From the NCBI GenBank assembly GCA_012797725.1, contig JAAZON010000687.1:1-6527 (forward strand): a DNA stretch of 6,527 nt. The letters run 5' to 3'. The notes beneath the pieces were generated by a model that saw only the letters and a list, made by a program, of their open reading frames with translations, searched no databases and was not told the origin of the DNA. Within the stretch, counting starts at the first letter, position 1; every line of letters starts with the position of its first letter. Made by a program: the position numbers and the translations under genes. Positions 1 to 5,932 of the stretch are shown here, one piece after another. This DNA comes from SAR324 cluster bacterium. GTDB lineage: Bacteria; Bdellovibrionota; UBA2361; JAAZON01.

Positions 1-310
1 CAAGTGAAATGAGTTTATGATCGAGATGGGCTTGCTCAATCGCATTCATTCCTTTGACCGCAGGGAATATTATATCTTTTATATTTGCAACGGCCTTCAA
101 TGTGCCTTTGCCCAGATAACGCTTAGGGTCCCCGTCTCTAAGTTCGTGTGCTTCGTGTTCTCCAGTTGATGCGCCGGATGGAACCATTGCGCTACCTGTG
201 GTACCATCATTGAGGGTAACTACCGTAGCGACCGTTGGGAAACCTCTAGAGTCTAGCGCTTCATATGCAGAAATATGCTCAATATAAGGATCCTTTTTGT
301 AGCAGCTCAT
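1..310 (-). CDS. eno: Enolase, N-terminal part (cut by window edge)
   Basis: Enolase converts 2-phosphoglycerate to phosphoenolpyruvate in cytoplasmic glycolysis. Translating the minus strand from the ATG at 308-310 gives an uninterrupted 103-codon reading frame to the window edge. It carries the family's N-terminal signatures: [10 protein letters not shown] near residues 18-27, the mobile loop [11 protein letters not shown] (about 44-54) whose Ser-Gly-Ala-Ser-Thr loop closes over the active site, ELRDGD, and RYLGKG followed by KAVANI. The catalytic and metal-binding residues lie in the missing C-terminal three quarters. The start is supported by the usual short lead before the DSRG motif; upstream there is only a weak purine-rich GAGAAA as ribosome binding site. 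It is transcribed away from ftsB. The family call is nearly certain; whether the rest of the gene is intact cannot be seen. Confidence 0.97.
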   Translation of the reverse strand, partial: MSCYKKDPYIEHISAYEALDSRGFPTVATVVTLNDGTTGSAMVPSGASTGEHEAHELRDGDPKRYLGKGTLKAVANIKDIIFPAVKGMNAIEQAHLDHKLISL

Positions 311-360
311 TTGCTTTCTCTTGAATAAATGAATAATCAATAAACATATTTAAGTTCAGA

Positions 361-376
361 CGAGAGCATGCTCACG
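361..376. promoter_or_regulatory. 16-bp imperfect palindrome at eno transcription start (operator candidate)
   Basis: The sequence CGAGAGCATGCTCACG is self-complementary except at one position pair (363/374). Its core GAGCATGCTC (364-373) is a perfect 10-bp palindrome. It lies just downstream of the predicted eno transcription start, where a bound repressor would block initiation or early elongation. With no central loop it suits a dimeric protein site better than an RNA hairpin. No regulator is identifiable. Confidence 0.3.
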
Positions 377-384
377 CCCAAAAC

Positions 385-413
385 ATATTAAAGCCCCTAG
401 CGGCTAATATCAA
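385..413 (-). promoter_or_regulatory. Putative sigma70-type promoter of eno
   Basis: On the minus strand, TTGATA (413 to 408, five of six matches to TTGACA) is followed after exactly 17 bp by TAATAT (390 to 385, four of six matches to TATAAT). Predicted transcription would start near 378, leaving a leader of about 68 nt before the eno ATG. This is the best-spaced promoter candidate in the divergent region. It is inferred from consensus only. Confidence 0.5.
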
Positions 414-467
414 CAAGGGTTATATTAGACTTAGGATTAAATCTCTAATAACTTTTCAACTGAAATA

Positions 468-767
468 ATGAAGCCATTCGCTCCTGTCATAGTTGTTGCA
501 TTAGCCATCATAGTCGCCTTGCTTAGTATTTTTGGTGATGACAGCCTTTCTAAGCTTTCTCAACTTCGGGATACAATTTCTAACCAAAAAGAGAAGAACG
601 TCGTTCTGAGTACCAAGGTGGAAGAGCTTAAGCATCAAGTGCATGGTCTCCAAGCGAACGATAGAATACTTGAAAAGGCGGCTCGTAATGAGTTGGGCAT
701 GGCAAGGCCAAATGATATGATTTTTCTCTTCGATGATGTTAAGAAAGAAAAAAGGACAAAGAATTAG
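468..767 (+). CDS. ftsB: FtsB/DivIC-family septum formation initiator
   Basis: A 99-residue, single-pass, bitopic inner-membrane division protein. In the known family it pairs through its coiled coil with FtsL and, with FtsQ, activates septal peptidoglycan synthesis. Visible features are a short cytoplasmic start, a hydrophobic transmembrane segment at about residues 5-22, a heptad-like coiled coil at about 27-66, and the conserved C-terminal signature AARNELGMARPNDMIFLF (71-88), matching the usual A-R-x-E-L-G-M-x-x-P-x-E pattern. A lysine-rich tail ends the protein. Adjacency to eno is a common arrangement for ftsB, though here the two are divergent. No clear Shine-Dalgarno precedes the ATG; the T/A-rich sequence upstream contains TCTAAT at 444-449 as a possible -10 without a good -35. 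DivIC is the equivalent name in Gram-positives. Confidence 0.9.
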   Translation: MKPFAPVIVVALAIIVALLSIFGDDSLSKLSQLRDTISNQKEKNVVLSTKVEELKHQVHGLQANDRILEKAARNELGMARPNDMIFLFDDVKKEKRTKN

Positions 768-810
768 ACAGGGTTTATGCTTGGTTCTGAGCCTGTCGTT
801 TTTATCTTTT
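767..810 (+). terminator. Putative intrinsic terminator between ftsB and dciA
   Basis: GACAGG (767-772) is perfectly complementary to CCTGTC (792-797), followed directly by the T-rich run GTTTTTATCTTTT (798-810). The 19-nt loop is large and the stem is only 6 bp, so termination may be partial. Its position right after the ftsB stop codon fits a terminator or attenuator separating ftsB from the downstream genes. Confidence 0.45.
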
Positions 811-827
811 AGATATCTTTGAAAATA

Positions 828-1187
828 ATGGCAAGAAAAAAGAAAGCAGTTGACGGCGATGAGGCCCTTCCTATCATAAAAAGGCCCGGGATGAGTCCAA
901 CGGCAGTGGAGGACATCTTGAATTCTGCCCTAAAGCGTTTTGGGCTCGATGAGAAAATTGCACGTTATAGTTTTGTTAGTAAATGGCCAGAAATTGTTGG
1001 AGAAGAAATTGCAAAACGTAGTAAGCCAGAATGCATTAGAGGCAAATGTCTTGTTGTGAAGGTAATTGATTCAGTCTGGGCTCAGGAGCTAAGTTTCCAT
1101 AAACAAGCAATTATTACTCGCCTTAAACGTCATTTGAAAGATAAAGACCTACTCGAAGATGTGGCTTTTCATGTGGGAGAATTATAA
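828..1187 (+). CDS. dciA: DUF721/DciA-family replicative helicase loader
   Basis: A 119-residue cytoplasmic protein of the DUF721 family, whose characterised member DciA recruits or loads the replicative helicase DnaB in bacteria that lack DnaC/DnaI-type loaders. The start is basic (MARKKK). The DUF721 core follows: W53-P-E-IVG (53-58), then E-x-IAKRSKPE, a hydrophobic strand LVVKVID (about 75-81), S-V-W-A-Q-E-L (82-88), and a helix with H-K-Q-A-I-I-x-R-L (91-99). These match the family's W-x-x-IVG and D-S-x-W-A-x-E-L signatures. I chose ATG at 828 because its first residues resemble normal starts; an in-frame TTG at 819 would add three residues. Neither has an evident Shine-Dalgarno. It lies 58 bp upstream of mscL. 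The helicase-loading role is inferred from family membership. Confidence 0.85.
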   Translation: MARKKKAVDGDEALPIIKRPGMSPTAVEDILNSALKRFGLDEKIARYSFVSKWPEIVGEEIAKRSKPECIRGKCLVVKVIDSVWAQELSFHKQAIITRLKRHLKDKDLLEDVAFHVGEL

Positions 1188-1245
1188 GGTTTGATATGTG
1201 TTTCAGGGCCAAGAGAAGTGACAATATCAGAATAGGAGACATGAT

Positions 1246-1644
1246 ATGGGACTAATCAAGGAATTTAAAGAATTTGCAATGAAAGGCAATGTTGTCGATA
1301 TGGCAGTGGGCCTTATTGTGGGTGCTGCGTTTGGCAAAATAGTTTCATCGCTAGTTGCAGATGTGCTGATGCCTCCTATTGGCCTGCTCTTGGGAGGAGT
1401 AGATTTTAAGGATCTAAAGCTCACAATGGCTGAAGCTTCTGGATCCACGCCTGCTGTGACATTAAATTACGGCGCCTTTATTCAAACTACAATTGATTTT
1501 ATTATTATTGCTGCTGCAGTATTCTTGTTGATAAAGGCGATTAATACATTAAAACGAAGCAAGGAAGAAGCCCCAGCTCCTGAAGCTCCATCAAAGCAAG
1601 AAATCCTTCTTGCGGAGATTAGAGACCTTCTGAAAAGCAAATAA
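1246..1644 (+). CDS. mscL: Large-conductance mechanosensitive channel MscL
   Basis: MscL forms a homopentameric inner-membrane pore that opens under high membrane tension and releases solutes during hypo-osmotic shock. The 132-residue length is typical (E. coli 136). Visible in order: the amphipathic N-terminal helix [12 protein letters not shown] (4-15); pore-lining TM1 (about 16-45) with the conserved [18 protein letters not shown], in which G22, G26 and G30 are kept and E. coli L19 is Met; [10 protein letters not shown] (42-51); a periplasmic loop; TM2 from about 76 to 100 (Y-G-A-F-I-Q start, D84 near its entry); and a charged, proline/alanine-rich linker leading to the cytoplasmic bundle helix [15 protein letters not shown] strong ribosome binding site AGGAGA (1234-1239) lies 6 nt before the ATG. 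It sits between dciA and the AMMECR1-like gene on the same strand and is probably co-transcribed with the latter. Confidence 0.98.
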   Translation: MGLIKEFKEFAMKGNVVDMAVGLIVGAAFGKIVSSLVADVLMPPIGLLLGGVDFKDLKLTMAEASGSTPAVTLNYGAFIQTTIDFIIIAAAVFLLIKAINTLKRSKEEAPAPEAPSKQEILLAEIRDLLKSK

Positions 1645-1669
1645 GTTAGTTTTCTCACCTTGAGTGCTT

Positions 1670-2284
1670 ATGTGCGGAGACACAAAGATTGGGCCAAAAA
1701 GCAAAGCTCTTCTTGCTCTTGAAGAATCTTTAGATTCAAGAGAAAGAGCCTTCTTGTTGGCCCTATCTAAAAAGACTTTGCGACAATGCGTTGAATCAGG
1801 GCCACTCCCAGAGGTCCTAGAGTCTGAAAAAAGTAAAGGTCTTCTTTTGGAGAATCATTGCTTTGTGACGCTTAGGATAGGAACCGCGCTTCGTGGCTGC
1901 ATAGGGAGTATTGCGCCTAAGATTCCCCTTTATGAGAGAATTATTGAAAGCACTAGAAGTGCTGCACTTGAGGATCCTCGTTTTAAAGCAGTACAAAGGG
2001 CTGAGCTTGATAGTATCAATGTTAAAATTTCTGTGCTTACTGAAGCTGAAGCCTTGCATTACGAAAGCTCAGAAGAGCTGCTTCAACAACTTGTACCTTT
2101 CAAACATGGAGTAATTGTTCGTAAAGGATGGCAAGCTGCGACCTACTTGCCTCAGGTCTGGGCTCATGTCTCCGATAAGGAGCGTTTCTTATCAGAGCTT
2201 TGCGTTAAGGCTGGACTGGATCCTGCCGCTTGGAAGGAGCCATCAACGAAAGTAGAGGTTTTCGAGAGCCTTAGTATCGGTTAG
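1670..2284 (+). CDS. amrA: AMMECR1-domain protein (AmmeMemoRadiSam system protein A-like)
   Basis: A 204-residue protein covering a whole AMMECR1 domain, a widespread family of unproven biochemical function. In many bacteria and archaea it is encoded beside a Memo-like protein (AmrB) and a radical SAM protein (AmrS). Signatures seen are a hydrophobic strand FVTLRIGTALRGCIGSI with the diagnostic LRGCIG (74-79), A-L-E-DPRF (about 99-105), the strand I-N-V-K-I-S-V-L, HGVIVRKG (146-153) followed by Y-LPQVW (159-164), and KAGLDPAAW (180-188) near the end. ATG at 1670 is preferred because a GAG lies at about the right distance upstream; an in-frame GTG at 1664 would add two residues. It follows mscL by 25 bp, so translational or operon coupling is likely. 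No Memo or radical SAM partner lies in the window. Family assignment is firm; the gene symbol is by family only. Confidence 0.85.
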   Translation: MCGDTKIGPKSKALLALEESLDSRERAFLLALSKKTLRQCVESGPLPEVLESEKSKGLLLENHCFVTLRIGTALRGCIGSIAPKIPLYERIIESTRSAALEDPRFKAVQRAELDSINVKISVLTEAEALHYESSEELLQQLVPFKHGVIVRKGWQAATYLPQVWAHVSDKERFLSELCVKAGLDPAAWKEPSTKVEVFESLSIG

Positions 2285-2308
2285 TGTAAACTCCTAATGG
2301 CAAATACC

Positions 2309-2330
2309 TAAGAAATTTTCTTATTTTTTC
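2309..2330 (+). terminator. Weak AT-rich hairpin plus T-run after the AMMECR1 gene
   Basis: TAAGA (2309-2313) pairs with TCTTA (2319-2323) around a 5-nt loop, and a TTTTTTC run (2324-2330) follows. ACCTA (2306-2310) and TAGGT (2331-2335) also form an outer inverted repeat. The stem is short and AT-only apart from one pair, so it is at best a weak terminator, but it lies 25 bp after the stop codon and before the next gene's leader. Confidence 0.35.
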
Positions 2331-2391
2331 TAGGTTCAACGGCTTAAATGATACGGTACAGAGTTAAAACTTGAATAGCTTATGTGGTCTT

Positions 2392-4764
2392 ATGAACTCT
2401 GAAACTAAAGTTGAAATATCTACTAGGCCTGAAGGGAGAGATCTGACTCTTGGAGTAGGAGAAGCCTCTCCTTCCATCTTGTCGGTTCTGCCAGACGAGG
2501 CTTTCATTAAATCGCTTAGAAATGGCGATGAGAGCGCTTTTGAGGCTCTGCATGCGCGCTACCCCGAGGAGAAGGAACGTATCGAGATTGCAAAAATTGC
2601 AGCAGTGGAAGATGGCGAGGGCACCTCTGAGTACATCGAAAACTATGGCATCAAAGATAAGCAAGCATTAATCGAAATTGCAAAAATTGCAGCAGCGAAA
2701 AGTGGCGTGGGCACCTCTATGTTCATCCAAAACTATGGCATCAAAGATAAGCAAGTATTAATCGAGATTGCAAAAATTGCAGCAGCGCAAAGTGGCGGGG
2801 GAACCTCTGAGTGCATCCAAAACTACGGCATCAAAGATAAGAAAGCCTTAATCGAGATAGCCTTAATTGCTCTGCGGGGAAATGCGAGTGGAACTCTAGT
2901 TTACCTTGATAGATACAATCTGGACTTTTTAGATTATCAGACTCTCACCTCTTTCTTAGTTGATGACCTTTTTAACAATCCCGGCACCATTGCTTCTCTT
3001 TCTCAAACCTTGAAACAATTAGCTCTTGCTCTTCCGACGCTTCTTTCTAATCCCAAACTTAAGGATCTTAGTGTCGCAAATAGGCTCGAAGCACTATGCG
3101 CACTTCCATGTGAGCACAGCGAAGTGTGTTCAAGAATAAGCAAAGCATTCTCAAGCGAGGTAAAGACGGAAGATGAGGTTTGCGCCATACTTGCCACTCT
3201 CATTGCGCATGCAAAGGATCTTCCAGAAGGCCTCGAGGGGCGAGCACTCTCTCGCTTTGCCCTTCAGAAAGCAAGTGGCCTTGACTCTATTCTAATACCG
3301 GAAGACTTAAGTACAAACGGCGCAAGAAATCTTTACGCTGTGCTACTTGATGTAGGCATCTACTTTGACTCCAGGCTTTCCTCCTTTATAACGATAGAGC
3401 CTGAGTGTTGGAGTAAAGGATCAAGAGAAAAGACACTTGAAGCTCTACTACTGCTTAAGGCGCTTCATTCGCTTGGAGGAAAAAGGGAGGGGGTGCTTCT
3501 TTCGCAAGACTCACTTAGTAAAGTAGTTTCTGAGCTTTCGAGCGACCTTGCCAAGAGCTTTGAGAAAAAGCTTGACTTAAACAAGGCTAGCGTTTCTTCC
3601 GATGCCGTGCTTGAGCTTCAGAGGCTCTGGGGCGATCTGATGCCTATTATTGTCCTCTATGGGAGGCTTTCGGCAAATCCCTCCTGGACTGCTGCACTTC
3701 CTGTAGTAAGGGAGGCAATTCTTCGTTGTCTTTTAGGAGATTTTGAAGACTATAAGTACGAAAGTTCTGAGCAGCTTCCCTTTGAGCCAGGGGTTATCAG
3801 GGCATGGAGGCAGAATCCTTCGAGCCTTCGCTTCGTCGAAGCAGAAAACCCGCTCACACTCTCAGAGGAAGAGCGCTTTGAGGCAGCTTGCCAAATTGTG
3901 AAGTCAAATCTCATAACACATCTTCAAGGCAGCGAATTTCATGATTGGGCATTTGCACCAATCCTTGATGAAGTATCCTCATTATCGAAACTTCAAAAAG
4001 AGGCACGTCCAGCAGCTCTCTTTAGAATGCTGATTGAAGAACGAAAGGATCCTAAGCGCTTTTTAGAGGCTCTTAAGGAACTTCAAAGCAGGGGACAAGA
4101 GTTTAATCTACCAAAGGAGCTTCGAGAAGATCTTTTGGCAATAAGCAGAGTGCTGGATCCGCCTCGCAATAAAGCAGCAAAGAGCAATGTCATATTCTCG
4201 GTAGTCACAGATGACCCAAAACTGCTTTTGACTGTTGGGGATCTTGTTGATACCGCAAGCTGTCAGAACTATAGGACTGGTAGTTATATTCAGACCCTAC
4301 CTGGCTATGTGGTTGACGGCAATATTAAGGTAGCATTGTCATTTGTTATACCGGTGCATGAGATTGAAGAGCTTCTTTCGGGCTTTGAAGAAGCGCTTAA
4401 AGAGGGGCGTTTACACTACTTATTTGACGCACCTAAGCTTAAGCTAAAACTATATATTGAAGGTGGCGAAAGTATCGAGTTTCACCTTAAGCGTGCCATG
4501 AGACGCCACATCCTGAGGCTTGGAAGCAAAGATAATGGCCCCGCTATTCTTTGTGAGCGAGGCTACGTGCAAAATCATGGAATTGAAAAAGAGATTGAAA
4601 AAGCTCTAAAAGATCTTGTTGAAACTTTCCGCCTTTCATGTGGTGCCATAGAAGCTCCACCCGGAACCCAATTCCCTGCCTCCAGAAACCCCTGCGGTGT
4701 TTACTCTGATAGCTGTGGGGGCATCATGGAAGGAAGGTATGAGTCTCCTGAGTTCGTCAACTAA
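2392..4764 (+). CDS. Large alpha-helical repeat protein of unknown function
   Basis: I do not recognise this protein. Numbered from ATG 2392 it has 790 residues. An in-frame TTG at 2371 would add seven; neither start has a clear Shine-Dalgarno. No signal peptide or membrane segment is evident, so it is probably cytoplasmic. Residues 35-57 (DEAFIKSLRNG, then DESAFEALHARY) resemble the beginning of ECF sigma-factor region 2. Residues 64-153 are three near-identical 30-residue repeats (IEIAKIAA...GTS..IQNYGIKDK), with a degenerate fourth to about 183, predicted as paired helices. A long Leu/Glu/Ser-rich helical region, probably solenoid-like, spans about 184-595. From about 600 a distinct module begins: V-T-DDP (605-609), G616-D, SCQ (623-625), L-P-GYVVDGN-x-K (636-646), R-A-M-R-R-H-I-L-R-L (701-710) and ERGY (722-725). 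A Gly/Pro/Cys-containing tail ends the protein. Codon use looks like the neighbours'. It converges on gpmA. Confidence 0.85.
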   Translation: MNSETKVEISTRPEGRDLTLGVGEASPSILSVLPDEAFIKSLRNGDESAFEALHARYPEEKERIEIAKIAAVEDGEGTSEYIENYGIKDKQALIEIAKIAAAKSGVGTSMFIQNYGIKDKQVLIEIAKIAAAQSGGGTSECIQNYGIKDKKALIEIALIALRGNASGTLVYLDRYNLDFLDYQTLTSFLVDDLFNNPGTIASLSQTLKQLALALPTLLSNPKLKDLSVANRLEALCALPCEHSEVCSRISKAFSSEVKTEDEVCAILATLIAHAKDLPEGLEGRALSRFALQKASGLDSILIPEDLSTNGARNLYAVLLDVGIYFDSRLSSFITIEPECWSKGSREKTLEALLLLKALHSLGGKREGVLLSQDSLSKVVSELSSDLAKSFEKKLDLNKASVSSDAVLELQRLWGDLMPIIVLYGRLSANPSWTAALPVVREAILRCLLGDFEDYKYESSEQLPFEPGVIRAWRQNPSSLRFVEAENPLTLSEEERFEAACQIVKSNLITHLQGSEFHDWAFAPILDEVSSLSKLQKEARPAALFRMLIEERKDPKRFLEALKELQSRGQEFNLPKELREDLLAISRVLDPPRNKAAKSNVIFSVVTDDPKLLLTVGDLVDTASCQNYRTGSYIQTLPGYVVDGNIKVALSFVIPVHEIEELLSGFEEALKEGRLHYLFDAPKLKLKLYIEGGESIEFHLKRAMRRHILRLGSKDNGPAILCERGYVQNHGIEKEIEKALKDLVETFRLSCGAIEAPPGTQFPASRNPCGVYSDSCGGIMEGRYESPEFVN
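2581..2925 (+). repeat. 90-bp in-frame tandem repeats within the large gene
   Basis: Three units of exactly 90 bp lie at 2581-2670, 2671-2760 and 2761-2850. A decayed partial fourth starts at 2851 and fades around 2925. By hand alignment, unit 1 differs from unit 2 at 11 of 90 positions, and unit 2 from unit 3 at 11 of 90. The block GCAAAAATTGCAGCAG and the block TCAAAGATAA are identical in all three. Because the unit is a multiple of three, copy-number change adds or removes 30 residues without a frameshift. The conservation at DNA level suggests recent duplication or gene conversion. Confidence 0.95.
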
Positions 4765-4780
4765 CAGGAGCTGCCCTTTT
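4745..4780 (+). terminator. Hairpin spanning the stop codon of the large gene
   Basis: CTCCTG (4745-4750) pairs with CAGGAG (4765-4770). Inside it AGTT (4751-4754) pairs with AACT (4759-4762) around a CGTC loop, giving a 10-bp stem with a 2-nt AA bulge. A short T4 (4777-4780) follows six bases later. The TAA stop (4762-4764) lies inside the 3' arm. It is a plausible terminator for the plus-strand gene in the narrow convergent gap, but the T-tract is short and displaced; there is no T-tract for the minus direction. Confidence 0.4.
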
Positions 4781-4787
4781 AAAAGAA

Positions 4788-5552
4788 TTACTTCACCTTC
4801 CCTTGATTCGCGACAGCTTCCTGAGCCTTTTTTAAAGCCTCTTCATCGGCTAAGTAAAAAGACTTAACTGGTTTCAATGTATCTTTGTTTAGATGATAAA
4901 CAAGAGGTATTCCTGTTGGAATATTTAGTTCAGTAATGTCAGCCTCTGATATGTCATCAAAGTATTTGACCAAGGCTCGGATGCTATTGCCATGTGCCGC
5001 GATGAGAACTCGCTTCCCAGATTTGACAATAGGAGCCAATGTGTCATTCCAATAGGGCAACATTCTTGCAATTGTATCTTTGAGCGATTCAGAAGCTGGA
5101 AGTTGCTCTGCTTTTAGGCTCGCATATCTGGGGTCAAAACGAGGATGACGTTCATCGTCGAGTGATAAAGGCGGTGGTGGTGTATCGAAGCTCCTGCGCC
5201 AAATTTTCACCTGTGCCTCACCAAATTTAGCTGCAGTCTCTGCTTTGTTTAGTCCTTGGAGATCGCCATAGTGCCTTTCGTTAAGCTGCCAGCCTCGAAT
5301 AACAGGGATCCATTCAAGTCCCATAACTTCCTGTATTATCCAAAGTGTTTTTATCGCGCGCTTTAATACTGATGTGTATGCGATGTCAAATGTATAGCCC
5401 TTCTCTTTGAGAATCTGACCACTACTTAAGGCTTCTTGCTCCCCAAGTGATGATAACCCAACATCTGTCCAACCGGTAAAGCGGTTTTCGAGATTCCAGA
5501 TGCTCTGACCATGTCGAACAAGAACCAAGGTGTAAGTTTCGGACTCTGACAT
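4788..5552 (-). CDS. gpmA: 2,3-bisphosphoglycerate-dependent phosphoglycerate mutase
   Basis: This enzyme interconverts 3-phosphoglycerate and 2-phosphoglycerate in glycolysis and gluconeogenesis through a phosphohistidine intermediate. The 254-residue length fits the cofactor-dependent family. All key residues are visible: the [10 protein letters not shown] motif with R13 and phospho-accepting H14, [10 protein letters not shown] (25-34), R65 in [10 protein letters not shown], the [14 protein letters not shown] motif (90-103) with acid/base E92, paired arginines R119-R120, and the second histidine H187 in [10 protein letters not shown]. The C-terminal tail is charged and flexible, as usual. 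A good ribosome binding site AGGAGA (5567 to 5562 on the minus strand) lies 9 nt before the ATG. No convincing -35/-10 pair was found just upstream. It converges on the large repeat protein gene with a 23-bp gap, and its product feeds the enolase encoded at the other end of the window. Confidence 0.98.
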   Translation of the reverse strand: MSESETYTLVLVRHGQSIWNLENRFTGWTDVGLSSLGEQEALSSGQILKEKGYTFDIAYTSVLKRAIKTLWIIQEVMGLEWIPVIRGWQLNERHYGDLQGLNKAETAAKFGEAQVKIWRRSFDTPPPPLSLDDERHPRFDPRYASLKAEQLPASESLKDTIARMLPYWNDTLAPIVKSGKRVLIAAHGNSIRALVKYFDDISEADITELNIPTGIPLVYHLNKDTLKPVKSFYLADEEALKKAQEAVANQGKVK

Positions 5553-5755
5553 CTTAAGTATTCTCCTGATTTTTTTTGGTGGAAATTAGAATCTATCGTG
5601 AGGCTAAATTCTTGTAAAGTAAGGCAGATTCAATCGCTATAAGGGCTTTCAAGGTGTCCAAAGTAGTATTAGTGCCTTCCTCGATTACGAAATTAACCTT
5701 TTAACCAGCAAAGAAAATCAATTGACATAAGTTAAAAAATAACGTCTTAAGGGCT

Positions 5756-5767
5756 CGTAAATTTACG
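5756..5767. promoter_or_regulatory. Perfect 12-bp palindrome CGTAAATTTACG
   Basis: The 12-mer is exactly self-complementary and lies in the middle of the divergent intergenic region, about 29 bp after a consensus TTGACA. This size and symmetry suit a dimeric DNA-binding protein, but an AT-rich palindrome of 12 bp can also arise by chance. No regulator is suggested by the neighbours. Confidence 0.2.
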
Positions 5768-5837
5768 TTGTTTTGAAAAATTAATTATTTGATTCTTGGG
5801 ATAGGGCAAAGATCTTATTGGCTAATATACTGATTTC

Positions 5838-5895
5838 AAGGAATTTTTTTTGTTTAGGCTAATTTGTCTAAATAAACGAGTTGCAACAATTCCTT
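5838..5895 (+). repeat. Nested inverted repeats (possible structured RNA element)
   Basis: AAGGAATT (5838-5845) is perfectly complementary to AATTCCTT (5888-5895). Between them TTTAG and CTAAA form a second, inner pair around about 10 nt. The whole could fold as a long, AU-rich, two-tier stem of about 58 nt. Stability looks low, and no known riboswitch or ncRNA family is recognisable. Confidence 0.25.
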
Positions 5896-5915
5896 TAGGA
5901 TCTTATAAGAACAGG

Positions 5916-5932
5916 GAGCACTTTTTGTGCTC
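5916..5932. promoter_or_regulatory. Palindrome GAGCAC-TTTTT-GTGCTC overlapping the -35 region
   Basis: Two perfect 6-bp arms flank a 5-base T spacer. No T-tract follows on either strand, so it does not look like an intrinsic terminator. It overlaps the -35 of the promoter proposed for the outer-membrane protein gene, a classic repressor or activator position. The arm GAGCA also appears in the palindrome at 361-376, but with different spacing. Confidence 0.4.

Noticed and set aside
1227..1448. 73-codon minus-strand open frame opposite mscL
   Set aside because: Lies wholly antisense to a certain mscL; Ser/Pro/Thr-rich product typical of a shadow frame, and no ribosome binding site.
1817..2114. 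Minus-strand (1817-2059) and alternative plus-strand (1911-2114) open frames inside the AMMECR1 gene
   Set aside because: Both overlap conserved AMMECR1 motifs in the true frame and their products have no recognisable features.
2380..2664. 94-codon minus-strand open frame over the start of the large gene
   Set aside because: Antisense shadow of the repeat protein; Phe/Ser/Arg-rich with no domain signature or start signal.
2581..2850. CRISPR-like reading of the regular 90-bp repeats
   Set aside because: The repeats are contiguous without spacers, in frame and translated as 30-residue protein repeats.
3003..3203. 66-codon minus-strand open frame inside the large gene
   Set aside because: Antisense shadow with no ribosome binding site or family resemblance.
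2060..3813. Similar peptide in two adjacent genes: YESSEEL...PFKHGVI in the AMMECR1 protein (from 2060) and YESSEQLPFEPGVI in the large protein (from 3757)
   Set aside because: The match is short, needs a gap of about four residues and does not extend; flanking sequence is unrelated. Chance similarity is more likely than shared origin.
4776..4785. Palindrome CTTTTAAAAG in the convergent gap
   Set aside because: AT-only core with no loop and no T-run; too simple to call a site or a terminator.
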